DNA of 64,000 nucleotides from Duganella sp. BJB480. GTDB lineage: Bacteria; Pseudomonadota; Gammaproteobacteria; Burkholderiales; Burkholderiaceae_D. The stretch spans positions 124,001-188,000 of the forward strand of contig QVIN01000004.1 of assembly GCA_003416985.1 (NCBI GenBank), written 5' to 3'. This document shows positions 7,651-16,700 of this stretch, in pieces (the first letter of the stretch is position 1; every line of letters begins with the position of its first letter). The notes beneath the pieces were generated by a model. That model saw only the letters and a list, made by a program, of their open reading frames with translations, did no database searches and was not told the DNA's origin. Both the position numbers and the translations under genes were made by a program.

Positions 7651-9069
7651 ATGAATAGTGTGAAGTTGTCGCTGCTGTGTGCGGTCGCGGCGCTGATGAG
7701 CGCGTGCAGCACGCCGTTCTGCAATGCGCCCGGAGGATTGTGCGCGCCCGGCTCGTCAAATACAAGTGTCGCGCCCGCCGCGCTGCCGCCGCCTGCGCCC
7801 GCGCCGCTGCCCAAGCCGCCGCCGGAACCGACGCCGCCGCCCGCCGAAACCTTCGCCGTCACGCTGCCGGGCATGGCTCCGGCCGCGCCGCCGCGTGCCG
7901 GCGCCGGCCTGACCGTCACCCCCGACCAAGGCCCGGTACGCATGGCCGAGGCGCCCGCAGCCGGATCCGCCGCGCCGATCCGCATGGCGCTGCTGCTGCC
8001 GCTGCGTTCCGAGACGCTGGGCCTGGCCGCCTCGTCGGTGCGGGCCGGCTTCCTGGCGGCGTGGGAGCGCGACCGCGACAACATCACCGTGGACGTGATC
8101 GAAACCGGCGACGTGGCGCAGGACGTGCTGGCCAGCTACGCCCGCGCCCAGCAGCAGGACGACATCATCGTCGGCCCGCTGGCGCGCTCGGCCGTGGCGG
8201 CCATCGCCGCCAGTCCGCTGGTGCAAAAGCCGACCGTCGCGCTGAACTATCCGGACGGCCACGGCCTGCCGGGCGCCGCGCCGCTGCCGCCGCAGATGCT
8301 GGCCATGGGCTTGTCGATCGAGGAGGAGGCGCGCCAGGCCGCGCAGTGGGCCGCCGCCGACCAGCCCGGCGGCAGCGCCCTGATTCTCAGCACCGGCACG
8401 CCCTGGCAGCGGCGCGTGGCGGCCGCCTTCGCCGCGCAGTGGCAGCGCCACGGCCTGCCGTCCAAAACGATCGAGCTGAGCGCGCCGGACGGCTACCTCA
8501 GCGATCCGGAACTGGTGCAGCTGCGCGCCCGCCTGCGCGACGATCCGCCCGGCCTGCTGTTCTCGGCCATGAGCGCCGACCAGACCCGCCAGCTGCGCGG
8601 CGCCCTCGGCGACGGCTACAGCACCGAGCCGACCAATCCCATCTTCAGCACCGCCGACGCGCTGCCGCCGCCGCCGCCGGCCGCCACGCCGGCGCCGTCG
8701 CTGCGCGGCCTGCCGATCTACGGCACCTCGGCGCTGAACCCCGGCAGCGGCAGCAACAGCCCGACCCAGGAACTGGACGGCGTGCGCCTGCTGGACCTGC
8801 CGTGGCAACTGCAGCGCGACCATCCGGCGGTGATGGTCTACCCGCATCCGCTGCAATCGAACAGCGCCGACATCGAGCGCCTGTACGCTCTGGGCATCGA
8901 CGCCTACCGCGTGGCGCGCGAGATCGGCCGTCATCCGGCGGGGCGCTTCCAGCTGGACGGCGTGACCGGCCGGCTGAGCGTGGAGTTCGGCGACGGCGCG
9001 GCCAGCTTCGAGCGCACCGAGCAGCCGGCCGTGTACCAGAACGGCGTGGCGCGGCCGGTCACGCCGTGA
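7651..9069 (+). CDS. lpoA: Penicillin-binding protein activator LpoA-like outer-membrane lipoprotein
   Basis: 472 residues. The signal ends in a lipobox LMSAC with Cys19 as the lipidation site, followed by a Pro-rich linker of about 60 residues. From about residue 105 a periplasmic-binding-protein-like domain follows (IRMALLLPLRSETLGLAASS, IVGPLARSAV). In E. coli LpoA activates the peptidoglycan synthase PBP1A from the outer membrane. The long N-terminal TPR domain of enterobacterial LpoA is absent, as is common in betaproteobacteria. The start at 7651 was chosen because it gives the lipoprotein signal and follows a purine-rich GGGGGTAGG, although the frame is open further upstream. It leads the conserved series lpoA-yraN-diaA-dolP. 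Confidence 0.9.
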   Translation: MNSVKLSLLCAVAALMSACSTPFCNAPGGLCAPGSSNTSVAPAALPPPAPAPLPKPPPEPTPPPAETFAVTLPGMAPAAPPRAGAGLTVTPDQGPVRMAEAPAAGSAAPIRMALLLPLRSETLGLAASSVRAGFLAAWERDRDNITVDVIETGDVAQDVLASYARAQQQDDIIVGPLARSAVAAIAASPLVQKPTVALNYPDGHGLPGAAPLPPQMLAMGLSIEEEARQAAQWAAADQPGGSALILSTGTPWQRRVAAAFAAQWQRHGLPSKTIELSAPDGYLSDPELVQLRARLRDDPPGLLFSAMSADQTRQLRGALGDGYSTEPTNPIFSTADALPPPPPAATPAPSLRGLPIYGTSALNPGSGSNSPTQELDGVRLLDLPWQLQRDHPAVMVYPHPLQSNSADIERLYALGIDAYRVAREIGRHPAGRFQLDGVTGRLSVEFGDGAASFERTEQPAVYQNGVARPVTP

Positions 9070-9076
9070 GGCCGCC

Positions 9077-9427
9077 ATGCCGCAGACCGAACAGCAGCGC
9101 CTGGGCCGGCTCGGCGAGGACCGGGCGCTGGCCCACCTGAGCGCGGCCGGGCTGGTGCTGGTCGAGCGCAACTTCCTGTGCAAGGCCGGCGAGATCGACC
9201 TGATCATGCGGCATGGCGAGCACCTGGTGTTCGTCGAGGTGCGGCGGCGGGCGGGCAGCCGCTACGGCGGGGCGGCCGCCAGCGTCACGCCGGCCAAGCA
9301 GCGGCGGCTGATCCACGCGGCCCAGTTCTACCTGCAGCGCTACCGCAGCCTGCCGCCGTGCCGCTTCGACCTGGTCGCCATCGACGGCGAAAAGTTGTCA
9401 TGGATACAAAATACGCTGGAAATGTAA
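9077..9427 (+). CDS. yraN: YraN family (UPF0102) nuclease-fold protein
   Basis: 116 residues, the usual length of UPF0102. It has a restriction-endonuclease-like fold; KAGEIDLI (36-43) and VFVEVRRR (51-58) supply the acidic metal-site residues E39, D41 and E54, with Arg56 where many nucleases have Lys. The biological role is not established; it is thought to act on DNA or RNA. It sits seven bases after lpoA and before diaA, the same order as in E. coli, so it is likely cotranscribed with lpoA. Confidence 0.92.
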   Translation: MPQTEQQRLGRLGEDRALAHLSAAGLVLVERNFLCKAGEIDLIMRHGEHLVFVEVRRRAGSRYGGAAASVTPAKQRRLIHAAQFYLQRYRSLPPCRFDLVAIDGEKLSWIQNTLEM

Positions 9428-9443
9428 GCATTTTTAACAGCGC

Positions 9444-9475
9444 TTGTCCGGCTCGTTGTGCGGCTGCACTATAAT
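9444..9475 (+). promoter_or_regulatory. Candidate promoter for diaA with a start almost at the ATG
   Basis: A consensus TATAAT at 9470-9475 lies ten bases before the diaA ATG (9485). TTGTCC at 9444-9449 is the nearest -35-like sequence, at a long 20-bp spacing. If this promoter is used, RNA starts at about 9481-9484, so the message would have almost no leader. Confidence 0.45.
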
Positions 9476-9484
9476 CAGCACACT

Positions 9485-10081
9485 ATGAATAATCAACGCA
9501 TACTCTCGCACTTCCACGAAAGTGCCGAACTCAAAATCCAGTCCGCCACCGTCCTCGCTCCGCACATCGCGCAAGCGATCGAGCTGATGTTCTCGGCGTT
9601 GTCCAACGGCAACAAGATTCTGGTGTGCGGCAACGGCGGTTCGGCCGCCGACGCCCAGCACTTCGCGGCCGAGCTGGTGGGGCGCTTCGAGCGCGAACGC
9701 TTCCCGCTGCCGGCCATGGCGCTGACCACCGACACGTCGATCCTGACGGCGGTGGCCAACGACTACAGCTACCGCGAGATCTTCTCCAAGCAGGTGCAGG
9801 CGTTCGGCCAGGCCGGCGACATCCTGCTGGCGTTCTCGACCTCGGGCAACTCGGCCAACGTCATGGCCGCGATCGAAGCCGCGCTGGAGCGCGAGATGCG
9901 CGTGGTGGCGATGACCGGCAAGGGCGGCGGCGCCATCGGCAAGATGCTGACCGACGCCGACGTCCACATCTGCGTGCCGGCCGACCGCACCGCCCGCATC
10001 CAGGAAGTGCATCTGGTGACCATACATTGCATTTGCGACGGCATCGACGTCGCGCTATTCGGAGGAGATGTGAATGACTAA
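9485..10081 (+). CDS. diaA: SIS-domain protein, DiaA/phosphoheptose isomerase family
   Basis: 198 residues forming one SIS domain ([23 protein letters not shown] at about 45-67, [10 protein letters not shown] at about 120-129). The family includes GmhA, which makes D-sedoheptulose 7-phosphate derivatives for lipopolysaccharide, and DiaA, which binds DnaA and promotes timely initiation at oriC. Position between yraN and dolP is exactly that of E. coli diaA, so DiaA is preferred, but sequence alone does not exclude isomerase activity. Start chosen at MNNQRI. There is no Shine-Dalgarno before it and a TATAAT ends ten bases upstream, compatible with a leaderless message. The end overlaps dolP by 8 bp. 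Confidence 0.88.
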   Translation: MNNQRILSHFHESAELKIQSATVLAPHIAQAIELMFSALSNGNKILVCGNGGSAADAQHFAAELVGRFERERFPLPAMALTTDTSILTAVANDYSYREIFSKQVQAFGQAGDILLAFSTSGNSANVMAAIEAALEREMRVVAMTGKGGGAIGKMLTDADVHICVPADRTARIQEVHLVTIHCICDGIDVALFGGDVND

Positions 10082-10724
10082 TCCCGGCGAAATCTGGAAA
10101 AAAGTACAGCGGCCGCTGGCCATGAGCGTGCTGTGTGGCGCCATGCTGGCCTCGCTGTCGGGCTGCGTCGCGCTGGTCGCGGGCGGCGCCATTTCCGGGA
10201 CGCTGGCCGCAACCGACCGCCGCACCCTGGGTGCGCAGACGGAAGACCGGGCGATCGAAGTCAAGGGCGGCATCAAGCTCAACAACGTCGTCGGCGATGC
10301 GGGTCACATCAACATCAACAGTTTCAACCGCCGGGCGCTGCTGACCGGCGAGGTGCGCGACGAGGCCATGAAGGCCGCCGCCGAGCGCGAGCTGCGCGGC
10401 ATCGAGGGCGTGCTGTCGGTGATCAACGAACTGGAGATCGCCGGGCCGTCGAGCTACACCTCGCGCTCCAGCGACGCGCTGATCACCACCAAGGTCAAGG
10501 CCAGCCTGGTCGACAAGAAGGACATCTCGGCCAACTCCTACCAGGTGGTGACCGAGCGCGGCGTGGTCTACCTGCAGGGCCGCGTGACCCAGCGCGAAGG
10601 CCAGATCGGCGCCGACGTTGCGCGCGGCGTGAGCGGCGTGTACAAGGTGGTCAAGGTGTTCGAATACATCACCGAGGAAGAGTGGCAGAGCCTGCAACCC
10701 GCCAAGCCGGCCGGCAACTCGTAA
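10074..10724 (+). CDS. dolP: BON-domain outer-membrane lipoprotein, DolP/YraP type
   Basis: 216 residues. The signal region ends in the lipobox LSGC with Cys31. Two BON domains follow (about 65-130 and 138-205), each with the glycine that marks the fold. E. coli DolP binds anionic phospholipid, localises to the division site and supports outer-membrane integrity and BAM function. The gene starts inside the last codons of diaA behind a strong GGAGGAG, so translation is likely coupled. Its N-terminal region before the hydrophobic core is slightly longer than in E. coli. Synteny with E. coli (yraO-yraP) supports the call. Confidence 0.93.
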   Translation: MTNPGEIWKKVQRPLAMSVLCGAMLASLSGCVALVAGGAISGTLAATDRRTLGAQTEDRAIEVKGGIKLNNVVGDAGHININSFNRRALLTGEVRDEAMKAAAERELRGIEGVLSVINELEIAGPSSYTSRSSDALITTKVKASLVDKKDISANSYQVVTERGVVYLQGRVTQREGQIGADVARGVSGVYKVVKVFEYITEEEWQSLQPAKPAGNS

Positions 10725-10729
10725 TCCGG

Positions 10730-10751
10730 ATGGGGTCTATAATGGCCCCAT
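10730..10751 (+). promoter_or_regulatory. Promoter candidate of the TlpA-like gene within a short palindrome
   Basis: TATAAT at 10738-10743 sits in the centre of ATGGGG...CCCCAT (10730-10751). The -35 region is weak. RNA would start near 10750, giving a leader of about 25 nt. The palindrome around the -10 could bind a repressor; no known family is recognised. Confidence 0.4.
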
Positions 10752-10774
10752 CGCCTTTTTAGCCCGAGCCCATC

Positions 10775-11293
10775 ATGCAACAGACGAAAACTTCCCCCGG
10801 CTGGATCAAGCCGGTGCTGGCCGCCGTGGTCATCGCCGCGGCCGGCTTTGGCGGCTACCTGTCGCTGAACAAGCGCCAGGCCGCGCCCGAGGTCACCTTC
10901 CTGAGCATCAAGGGCGACAAGATCTCGCCGGAGAGCCTGCGCGGCAAGGTGGTGATGGTCAATTTCTGGGCTACCTCGTGCACCACCTGCGTGGGCGAGA
11001 TGCCGAAGATGGTCGACACCTACAACAAGTTCAAGGGGCTGGGGCTGGAGTTCGTGGCCGTGGCGATGAGCTATGATCCACCCAACTACGTGCTGAACTA
11101 CGCCGAGACGCGCCAGCTGCCGTTCAAGGTCGCGCTCGACACCGACGGCTCGGCCGCCAAGGCCTACGGCAACGTCGCCATGACGCCGACCACCTTCGTC
11201 ATCGGCAAGGATGGCAAGATCCTCAAGCGCTACCTGGGCGAGCCGGACTTCCCGGCGCTGCACAAGCTGCTGGAAGAATCGCTGCACGGCTAA
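10775..11293 (+). CDS. TlpA-like membrane-anchored thiol:disulfide oxidoreductase
   Basis: 172 residues with one N-terminal membrane segment (about 13-30) and a periplasmic thioredoxin fold. The active site reads WATSCTTC, cysteines 69 and 72, and MTPTTFVIG supplies the cis-proline loop. Most TlpA/ResA proteins have CxPC; here the dipeptide is Thr-Thr, which should change the redox potential. Such proteins reduce apocytochrome c or copper chaperones outside the membrane. A link to the cbb3 oxidase genes elsewhere in the window is possible but not shown by position. The gene follows dolP by 50 bp and has its own candidate promoter. Confidence 0.88.
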   Translation: MQQTKTSPGWIKPVLAAVVIAAAGFGGYLSLNKRQAAPEVTFLSIKGDKISPESLRGKVVMVNFWATSCTTCVGEMPKMVDTYNKFKGLGLEFVAVAMSYDPPNYVLNYAETRQLPFKVALDTDGSAAKAYGNVAMTPTTFVIGKDGKILKRYLGEPDFPALHKLLEESLHG

Positions 11294-11368
11294 GCGCCGG
11301 GAACGCCGCGCCGCCTGGCACGGCGCTTGCATAGCATAGGGCTCTCCTCAACCACCGGAAAGCCCATC

Positions 11369-11812
11369 ATGGATCGCAACCAAGTCACGCAAAAAATCCT
11401 GTCCGTCAAAGTCGCCAAGCAGCTGCGCTGGGCCGACCTCGCCGCCGAATTCGGCCAGAGCAAGGAGTGGACCACCGCCGCGCTGCTGGGCCAGATGACC
11501 TTCAGCCGCGCCCAGGCCGACAAGGCGCAGGCGCTGTTCGGCCTGACCGACGAAGAAGCGGCGTGGCTGCAGATCGTGCCGTACAAGGGCTCGCTGCCGA
11601 CCGCGGTGCCGACCGACCCGCTGATCTACCGCTGGTACGAGATCGTCAACGTCTACGGCACCACCATCAAGGAACTGATCCACGAGGAATTCGGCGACGG
11701 CATCATGAGTGCGATCGACTTCTCGATGGACATCCAGCGCGAAGCCGATCCCAAGGGCGACCGCGTGCAAGTGGTCCTCAGCGGCAAATTCCTGCCCTAC
11801 AAATCCTACTAA
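11369..11812 (+). CDS. cynS: Cyanate hydratase (cyanase)
   Basis: 147 residues. Cyanase converts cyanate and bicarbonate to ammonia and carbon dioxide via carbamate, as a cytoplasmic decamer. The catalytic triad of the E. coli enzyme (R96, E99, S122) maps to R88, E91 and S114 with identical spacing, in YRWYEIVNVYG and GIMSAIDFSMDI. The start at MDRNQV fits the family length; an open frame extends upstream but without homology. No cynT carbonic anhydrase or cynX transporter is adjacent, so it is a stand-alone detoxification or nitrogen-scavenging gene. A large palindrome follows its stop within 8 bp. Confidence 0.96.
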   Translation: MDRNQVTQKILSVKVAKQLRWADLAAEFGQSKEWTTAALLGQMTFSRAQADKAQALFGLTDEEAAWLQIVPYKGSLPTAVPTDPLIYRWYEIVNVYGTTIKELIHEEFGDGIMSAIDFSMDIQREADPKGDRVQVVLSGKFLPYKSY

Positions 11813-11819
11813 CCCGGGT

Positions 11820-11904
11820 GGGGTCAAGTCTGACATTCGGACACGGCCTCTGCCGTAGCACGCCACTACGGCAGAGCTCGTGTCCGAATGTCAGACTTGA
11901 CCCC
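11820..11904. repeat. 85-bp near-perfect palindromic element
   Basis: Arms of about 38 bases starting with GGGGTCAAGTCTGACATTCG and ending with its inverse complement pair around a 7-base centre (CACGCCA at about 11859-11865), with only a two-base mismatch in the middle of each arm. It fills the 96-bp gap between the convergent cyanase and globin-DUF3034 genes almost completely. As RNA it would form a stem of more than 30 bp on either strand, so it may end transcription from both sides. It looks like a dispersed REP/MITE-like repeat; only one copy lies in this window. Confidence 0.85.
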
Positions 11905-11908
11905 AATT

Positions 11909-13213
11909 TTAGAAGCCGGCCTGTGCCGACAGGTAAAGGCCGCGCTGCCGCTTCGGGTTGAAGATGGTGATGTCGCCCAACGAGACATACGCGGCCGTCA
12001 ATGAGAAGTTTTTGCTCGGGAACCAGGCTACGAACACGTCGTAGTACGCCTTCTCGTTGTCGACGCCCAGGTTGTGCGGCTTGCGGCGGTATTCGGCGCC
12101 CAGCACCAGCTTGCGGTTGACCAGGTACGCAACCGATGCTTCCGGCATCAGGCGCAGGCTGTCGCCCTGGTCGCCGCCGAAGCCCAACAATCCCATCTGG
12201 TTGGCGCGGGTCGCGCGCAACGTGCCGTTCAGCAGCAGGCTCTGCTCGAACAGGATCTTGGTGGCCGCCACGTAGTAGTCGTAGCCGTGGTCGTCCTTGG
12301 CGCCCAGTTGCTTCACATTGCTCACGCCCAGCGCGCCCAGTCCGTCCACGCCCTGGTTGCGCTTGTAGAGCATGCCGATCGCCACCTGCGGCATCGGGCT
12401 GTCCTGCCCGTACACCGCGTCGCCCGCCACCCTCACTTTCACGCCGACGATGTCTTGCCGGATGTCGAGCAGGTTCAGCGGCGCCAGGCTGCCTTGGAAG
12501 CGCTGCCTGGCCAGGGTCAGCTCCAGCCGGTCGGCGATGCCCACCGCCACGCCGTAGCTGTCGAGCTTGTAATCCTGGGTGGCGAGATGTGTGTAGTGCG
12601 CGTTCGCGCCCCAGCTGTCGCGCGTGCCATAGCCGCCGATCAGCGCCCACGGCGTGATGCCGCCGCCACCCGCCCCTTCGACCTGGCTGACGCCGCCGGT
12701 GGCGAGGAATTTGCCCGCGTCCGGCCGGCCCTGCGCCGCCCGCTCGGTGACGATGTCGCGCCGCATCGGCGCCAGTTTCGCGATCAGCTTGTTCGCGAAG
12801 CGGCCCGGCACCTGGTTGCGTTCCATCGCGATCTGCAAATCCTCGGTCAGCGCGTTGAACATGGCGTCGGTGATCTTCAGGTCCTGATGCACGGTGGTCA
12901 TGTCGCGCACGGTGCCCACGCCGTCCATGGTCCGGTCGCGGTGCTGGCCGGTGTAGCGGCACGGGCCGCCGGCGAACTCGCAGAACTGCTCCCGCAGCCG
13001 CGCGCCCACCTGCACCATGTCGAAGTCGTCGAAGCTGTCCTTGATGCGCGCGTCGGCCAGCACCAGCGGAATGAAGGTGTCGACGATACGCTTGATGCCG
13101 TCCTTGCCGCCGAGGCCGGCGTAGGTGGCGTCGTCGGTGTAGGGCGTCTGCGCCGCCGCCAGCGGCAATGCCAGCGCCAGACCCAGCCCGGCTATGCTGG
13201 AAAGGGACCGCAT
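11909..13213 (-). CDS. Exported truncated hemoglobin fused to a DUF3034 outer-membrane domain
   Basis: 434 residues in one uninterrupted frame. Residues 1-21 are a signal peptide (ALPLAAAQ). About 26-158 form a group 1 truncated hemoglobin: YAGLGGKDGIKRIVDTF, then CEFAGGPCRYTG, then MTTVHQDLKIT with His109 at the position of the proximal haem ligand. There is an insertion of about 12 residues between YTG and that helix. From about 166 (GKFLATGGVSQVEGAGGGG) to the end runs a DUF3034-like domain, whose strand pattern and terminal Phe suggest an outer-membrane beta-barrel. A haem protein tied to an outer-membrane protein could handle NO or oxygen in the periplasm; this is inference. It follows the thioesterase gene by 4 bp. 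Confidence 0.85.
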   Translation of the reverse strand: MRSLSSIAGLGLALALPLAAAQTPYTDDATYAGLGGKDGIKRIVDTFIPLVLADARIKDSFDDFDMVQVGARLREQFCEFAGGPCRYTGQHRDRTMDGVGTVRDMTTVHQDLKITDAMFNALTEDLQIAMERNQVPGRFANKLIAKLAPMRRDIVTERAAQGRPDAGKFLATGGVSQVEGAGGGGITPWALIGGYGTRDSWGANAHYTHLATQDYKLDSYGVAVGIADRLELTLARQRFQGSLAPLNLLDIRQDIVGVKVRVAGDAVYGQDSPMPQVAIGMLYKRNQGVDGLGALGVSNVKQLGAKDDHGYDYYVAATKILFEQSLLLNGTLRATRANQMGLLGFGGDQGDSLRLMPEASVAYLVNRKLVLGAEYRRKPHNLGVDNEKAYYDVFVAWFPSKNFSLTAAYVSLGDITIFNPKRQRGLYLSAQAGF

Positions 13214-13217
13214 GCCG

Positions 13218-13646
13218 TCACGCCTGCTTCGGGAACAAAATCATCTGCGTGCAGCGGAACAGGGCGATGGTCTTGCCGGTCTCCTTGTTGCTGACGACGG
13301 CGTCCCACACCTGCGTGGTGCGTCCCAGGTGCACCGCCTTCGCGGTCGCCACCACGACGCCGTCGCGCGCCGTGCCCAGGTGGTTGGATTTGAGTTCGAT
13401 GGTGGTGAAGCTCTGCCCGCCCTCCGGCAGGTGCGAGAAGCAGGCGTAGCCGCAGGCGGTGTCGGCCAGCGTGACCACGCTGCCGGCGTGCAGGTAGCCG
13501 TTCGGCGCCAGGTGGCGCGGCGTGACTGCGAACTCGGCCACGATCTCGCCCTCGCGCACGCCGGTGACGACGATCCCCAGATGATCCGGCAAGCTGCCCT
13601 TGCCGAAGCTGTTGAAGTATTCCGGGTTGAACTGGCTGGCGTCCAT
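13218..13646 (-). CDS. PaaI-type hotdog-fold acyl-CoA thioesterase
   Basis: 142 residues with a single hotdog domain. The motif NGYLHAGSVVTLADTACGY (49-67) corresponds to the PaaI/YdiI active-site helix, with D62 at the general base position. These enzymes hydrolyse aryl- or acyl-CoA thioesters in the cytoplasm. Start chosen at MDASQF because AAGGAT lies seven bases upstream; the frame is open a little further but without a better site. Four bases separate it from the globin-DUF3034 gene, so the two are probably one transcript, though no functional link is apparent. The exact substrate is not predictable. Confidence 0.85.
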   Translation of the reverse strand: MDASQFNPEYFNSFGKGSLPDHLGIVVTGVREGEIVAEFAVTPRHLAPNGYLHAGSVVTLADTACGYACFSHLPEGGQSFTTIELKSNHLGTARDGVVVATAKAVHLGRTTQVWDAVVSNKETGKTIALFRCTQMILFPKQA

Positions 13647-13707
13647 GTCTATCCTTCGCGAGTGGGGGCCTGGGCCCGACACCCGCGATGATAGCAATTT
13701 TCCCCGG

Positions 13708-16700
13708 TCAAAAGTGGTAACCCATCGCCACCTTGAAGCTGCGGCCCGGATCGAACCACGAGCGCCCCGTGTTGCCGATGAACTGCTGGTTGGTCTGCCT
13801 GGTCACCGTCTGGGTCAGGTTGCTGACGCTGGCGCTGGCCCACAGGTTGGCGGTGAAGTTGTAGTTGAGACTGGCGTCCCACTGTCCCACGGCCTCTTGC
13901 CAGACCGGCAGTCCCCAACCCACGTCCGTCGGCGCGACCCCGTTGACGAGGCGTGCCGGATCGGCGCTGACGGCATCGCCGCCGCCGGCGCCGAACGCGC
14001 TGGTCGCCAGCAGGGTGCGGGAGCGCCAGCTATACGCCAGCCGCGCCGAAATCGGCCCGCGGTCGTACATCAAGCCCAGGTTGAAGGCGTGCTTGGACAG
14101 GTTGACCACCGGCAGGTCCTTGAAGGGCAGGCCGTTGGTGTCGCAACCGTAGAGATTGGTCATATTGTCGGTGCCACCGCTCTTGGGGCAATACGGCGCC
14201 GTGTACGGGTGGTACAGGTCCTGCTTGCCGTCCAGGTAGGTCCAGTTCGCGGAGACGCCGAAGCCCTTCGCCCAGTCGGGTATCCCGGCCAGTCCCGGAA
14301 CTTTATCCAGGTAGGTCTGGCCGGCGATTTCAATACCGCCCTCCCACAGCTTGGCCGCGTTGGCCGGCCCGGTGATGACAAACTCCTGCGAATTGCCGGC
14401 CAGGTCCTTGATGCTTCTGGTGTAGGTATCGGTCATGATGATGTCTTTGATCTTCTTGTAGAACACCACCGCCGTGAGCGACTGGCCGCTCTGCGGATAC
14501 CATTCCAGCGACAGATCGAAGTTGTTCGATTTGAGCGGCTTCAGGTTCGCGTTGCCCGAGTTGGTGCCGACGTAGCTGACCGACTTGACGGTGCTGATGC
14601 CGTTGACGATGGCGTTGTCCACCTTCTGCTGCAGGCTGACATACTCCTGCAACTGGTCGAAGCCGGGGCGGGAAATGCCCTGCGACAGCGCAAGCCTGGA
14701 CTGCAGCTTGTCGCTCAGGCTCACCTTGATGTTCAGGCTGGGGATCACGTCGACGTGACTGCCCTTGACATCCAGCGGCTCGTTGAACACCCCGAACCGT
14801 GGCAAGGAGGGATTCGTGGTGTTGGAATACTGCGGATTGAATACCGTGTAGCCGTGGGACTGTGCGCTCGACCTGACCACCCGCGCCCCCACATTGCCCT
14901 CCACCGGGTACTTCAAGTCGTCGAAGCCGAAACGCAGCGTGCCATACAGGGACTGCGTGTCTTCGCTGGCCGTCGACAGGGCGCCCTGCAAGGGATTTTG
15001 CGGGTTGATGTCGGCGGGGTCGCTCGAGAATTTCATCGGCCGCCAGTCGCTGCCCTGCGTCGAACAATCGTTGTTGGTGTTCTTGAGGCGATTGCCGTCT
15101 TCGCATTGCAAACGCTTCACCGCCACCAGCGCCAAGTCCTGGGCCGGATAGTTGCGCACCGCGGCCATCGTCGGCACCACGATGGTGGGCGGCGTGCCCA
15201 CCCTGCCGTTGAAGAAGTTGGGGAAGGCGTACTGCTGCACGGGGGCAAGGGCCGCAAACCTCGGATCGCTCAGGTAGCCGAAGTTGCCGCGTGACTGCCA
15301 GGAATTGCCGAACTCGGCGGCTGTCGGCGGGCGGCCCACCCCCGGGCTCTGCAGCACCGACCACGGCTCGGCCAGGGAATACCAGCCGCTGCCAACGCCG
15401 ATCGCGTGCGACGTCGAGCGCTTCGTCAACCGCACGCCAAAGCGCAGATCGCGCAGCACGTTGCTGTCGAAGACGAACTTGGCATCGCCCTTCCACGCGT
15501 ACATGTCGCCCTTGGACTTGTTGAGGTAAGGCTGGAGGTTGTTGAAGAAGTAGTTGGCGGGATCGGCCAGGGCGGCGCGGGCGGCCGCGTCGAAGCTGAC
15601 CGTGGGCCGCGGGGTGGTGAGGTCGAAACTCATGCTGGGCACGAACGTGCCCATGTTGATCATGTTGCCGTCCCCGCCATTGGTGGCGTGCACCCACTGC
15701 AGATCGCTCTGGAAGGTCCAGCGCTCATCCATCCGCCATTTGAAGTTCCAGGATATGTCGCGCGTGCGTCCGTGTGCATTGTCGTAGGAGCTGCTCGTGC
15801 CCGCGGACAAACCGCCGGTCGCGAACTGGTTGCGGCCCAGACCGCCCGCATAGCTCAACGTGCCCTTTTGCAGCATGCCGTTGGCGTCGTACTGGGCGTT
15901 GGTGAGCGTGAGGTCGTAGGGCGTCAAGCCGGAATTGCCGTCCGACGCGGTGCTGAAGATGCTGCTGCTTACGCTCTCCGAACGGAAACCCGAATCGAAG
16001 TAGGTCAGCGACGACTCCTTGTCGTTCTTCTTCCATTGCAGCGCGGCATAGACGCCAGCGCGTTCAGACTTGCCCTCGCCGGTGCCCCAGGAGGTGCCGT
16101 TCGGCACCCACACCGTCTGGCCGGGGACCGGCTTGGTCAGCGGATAGTAGGCGCCGAGGCTGTAGGAGTCGGAGCGGAACGCGGACTTGCCGTAGGAGAC
16201 ATCGATCAGCGCGCCGACCTCGCCCATGTCGGTGGACCAGCGGTTGGAGTACAGGCCGGAGAACGACGGCGTGTTCTTCTTGCCGAACGGGGTGTAGCTG
16301 TCCGAGGCGGAGAAGGCGCCGCTCTGCCCTTTGGAGTCGAACGGCAGGCGCGTGCGCAGGTTGACCTGGCCGCTGATGCCGCCCTCGATCAGTTCGGACG
16401 ACGGGTTCTTGTAGACGTCCACGCCGGCCATCAGTTCCGGCGGGATGTCGCCCCAGCTCAGCTCGCGCCCCGGCCAGCCGGCCGAGAAGCCCTCGCGTCC
16501 GTTCAGCGTGGACGAGCCCCACGACAGGCCGCGGATCTGCACGCCCGAGCCCTCGACGTTGTAGGACAGCGGATTGCTGGCCGCGTTGGAGCGGGTGCGC
16601 GAGGTGTTGCGGTCCATGGTCACGCCCACCACGCGCTGCAGCACCTCGGTGATCGACTTGTCCGGCAGCTTGCCGGCCTCGTCGGCCACGACCGAGTCGA

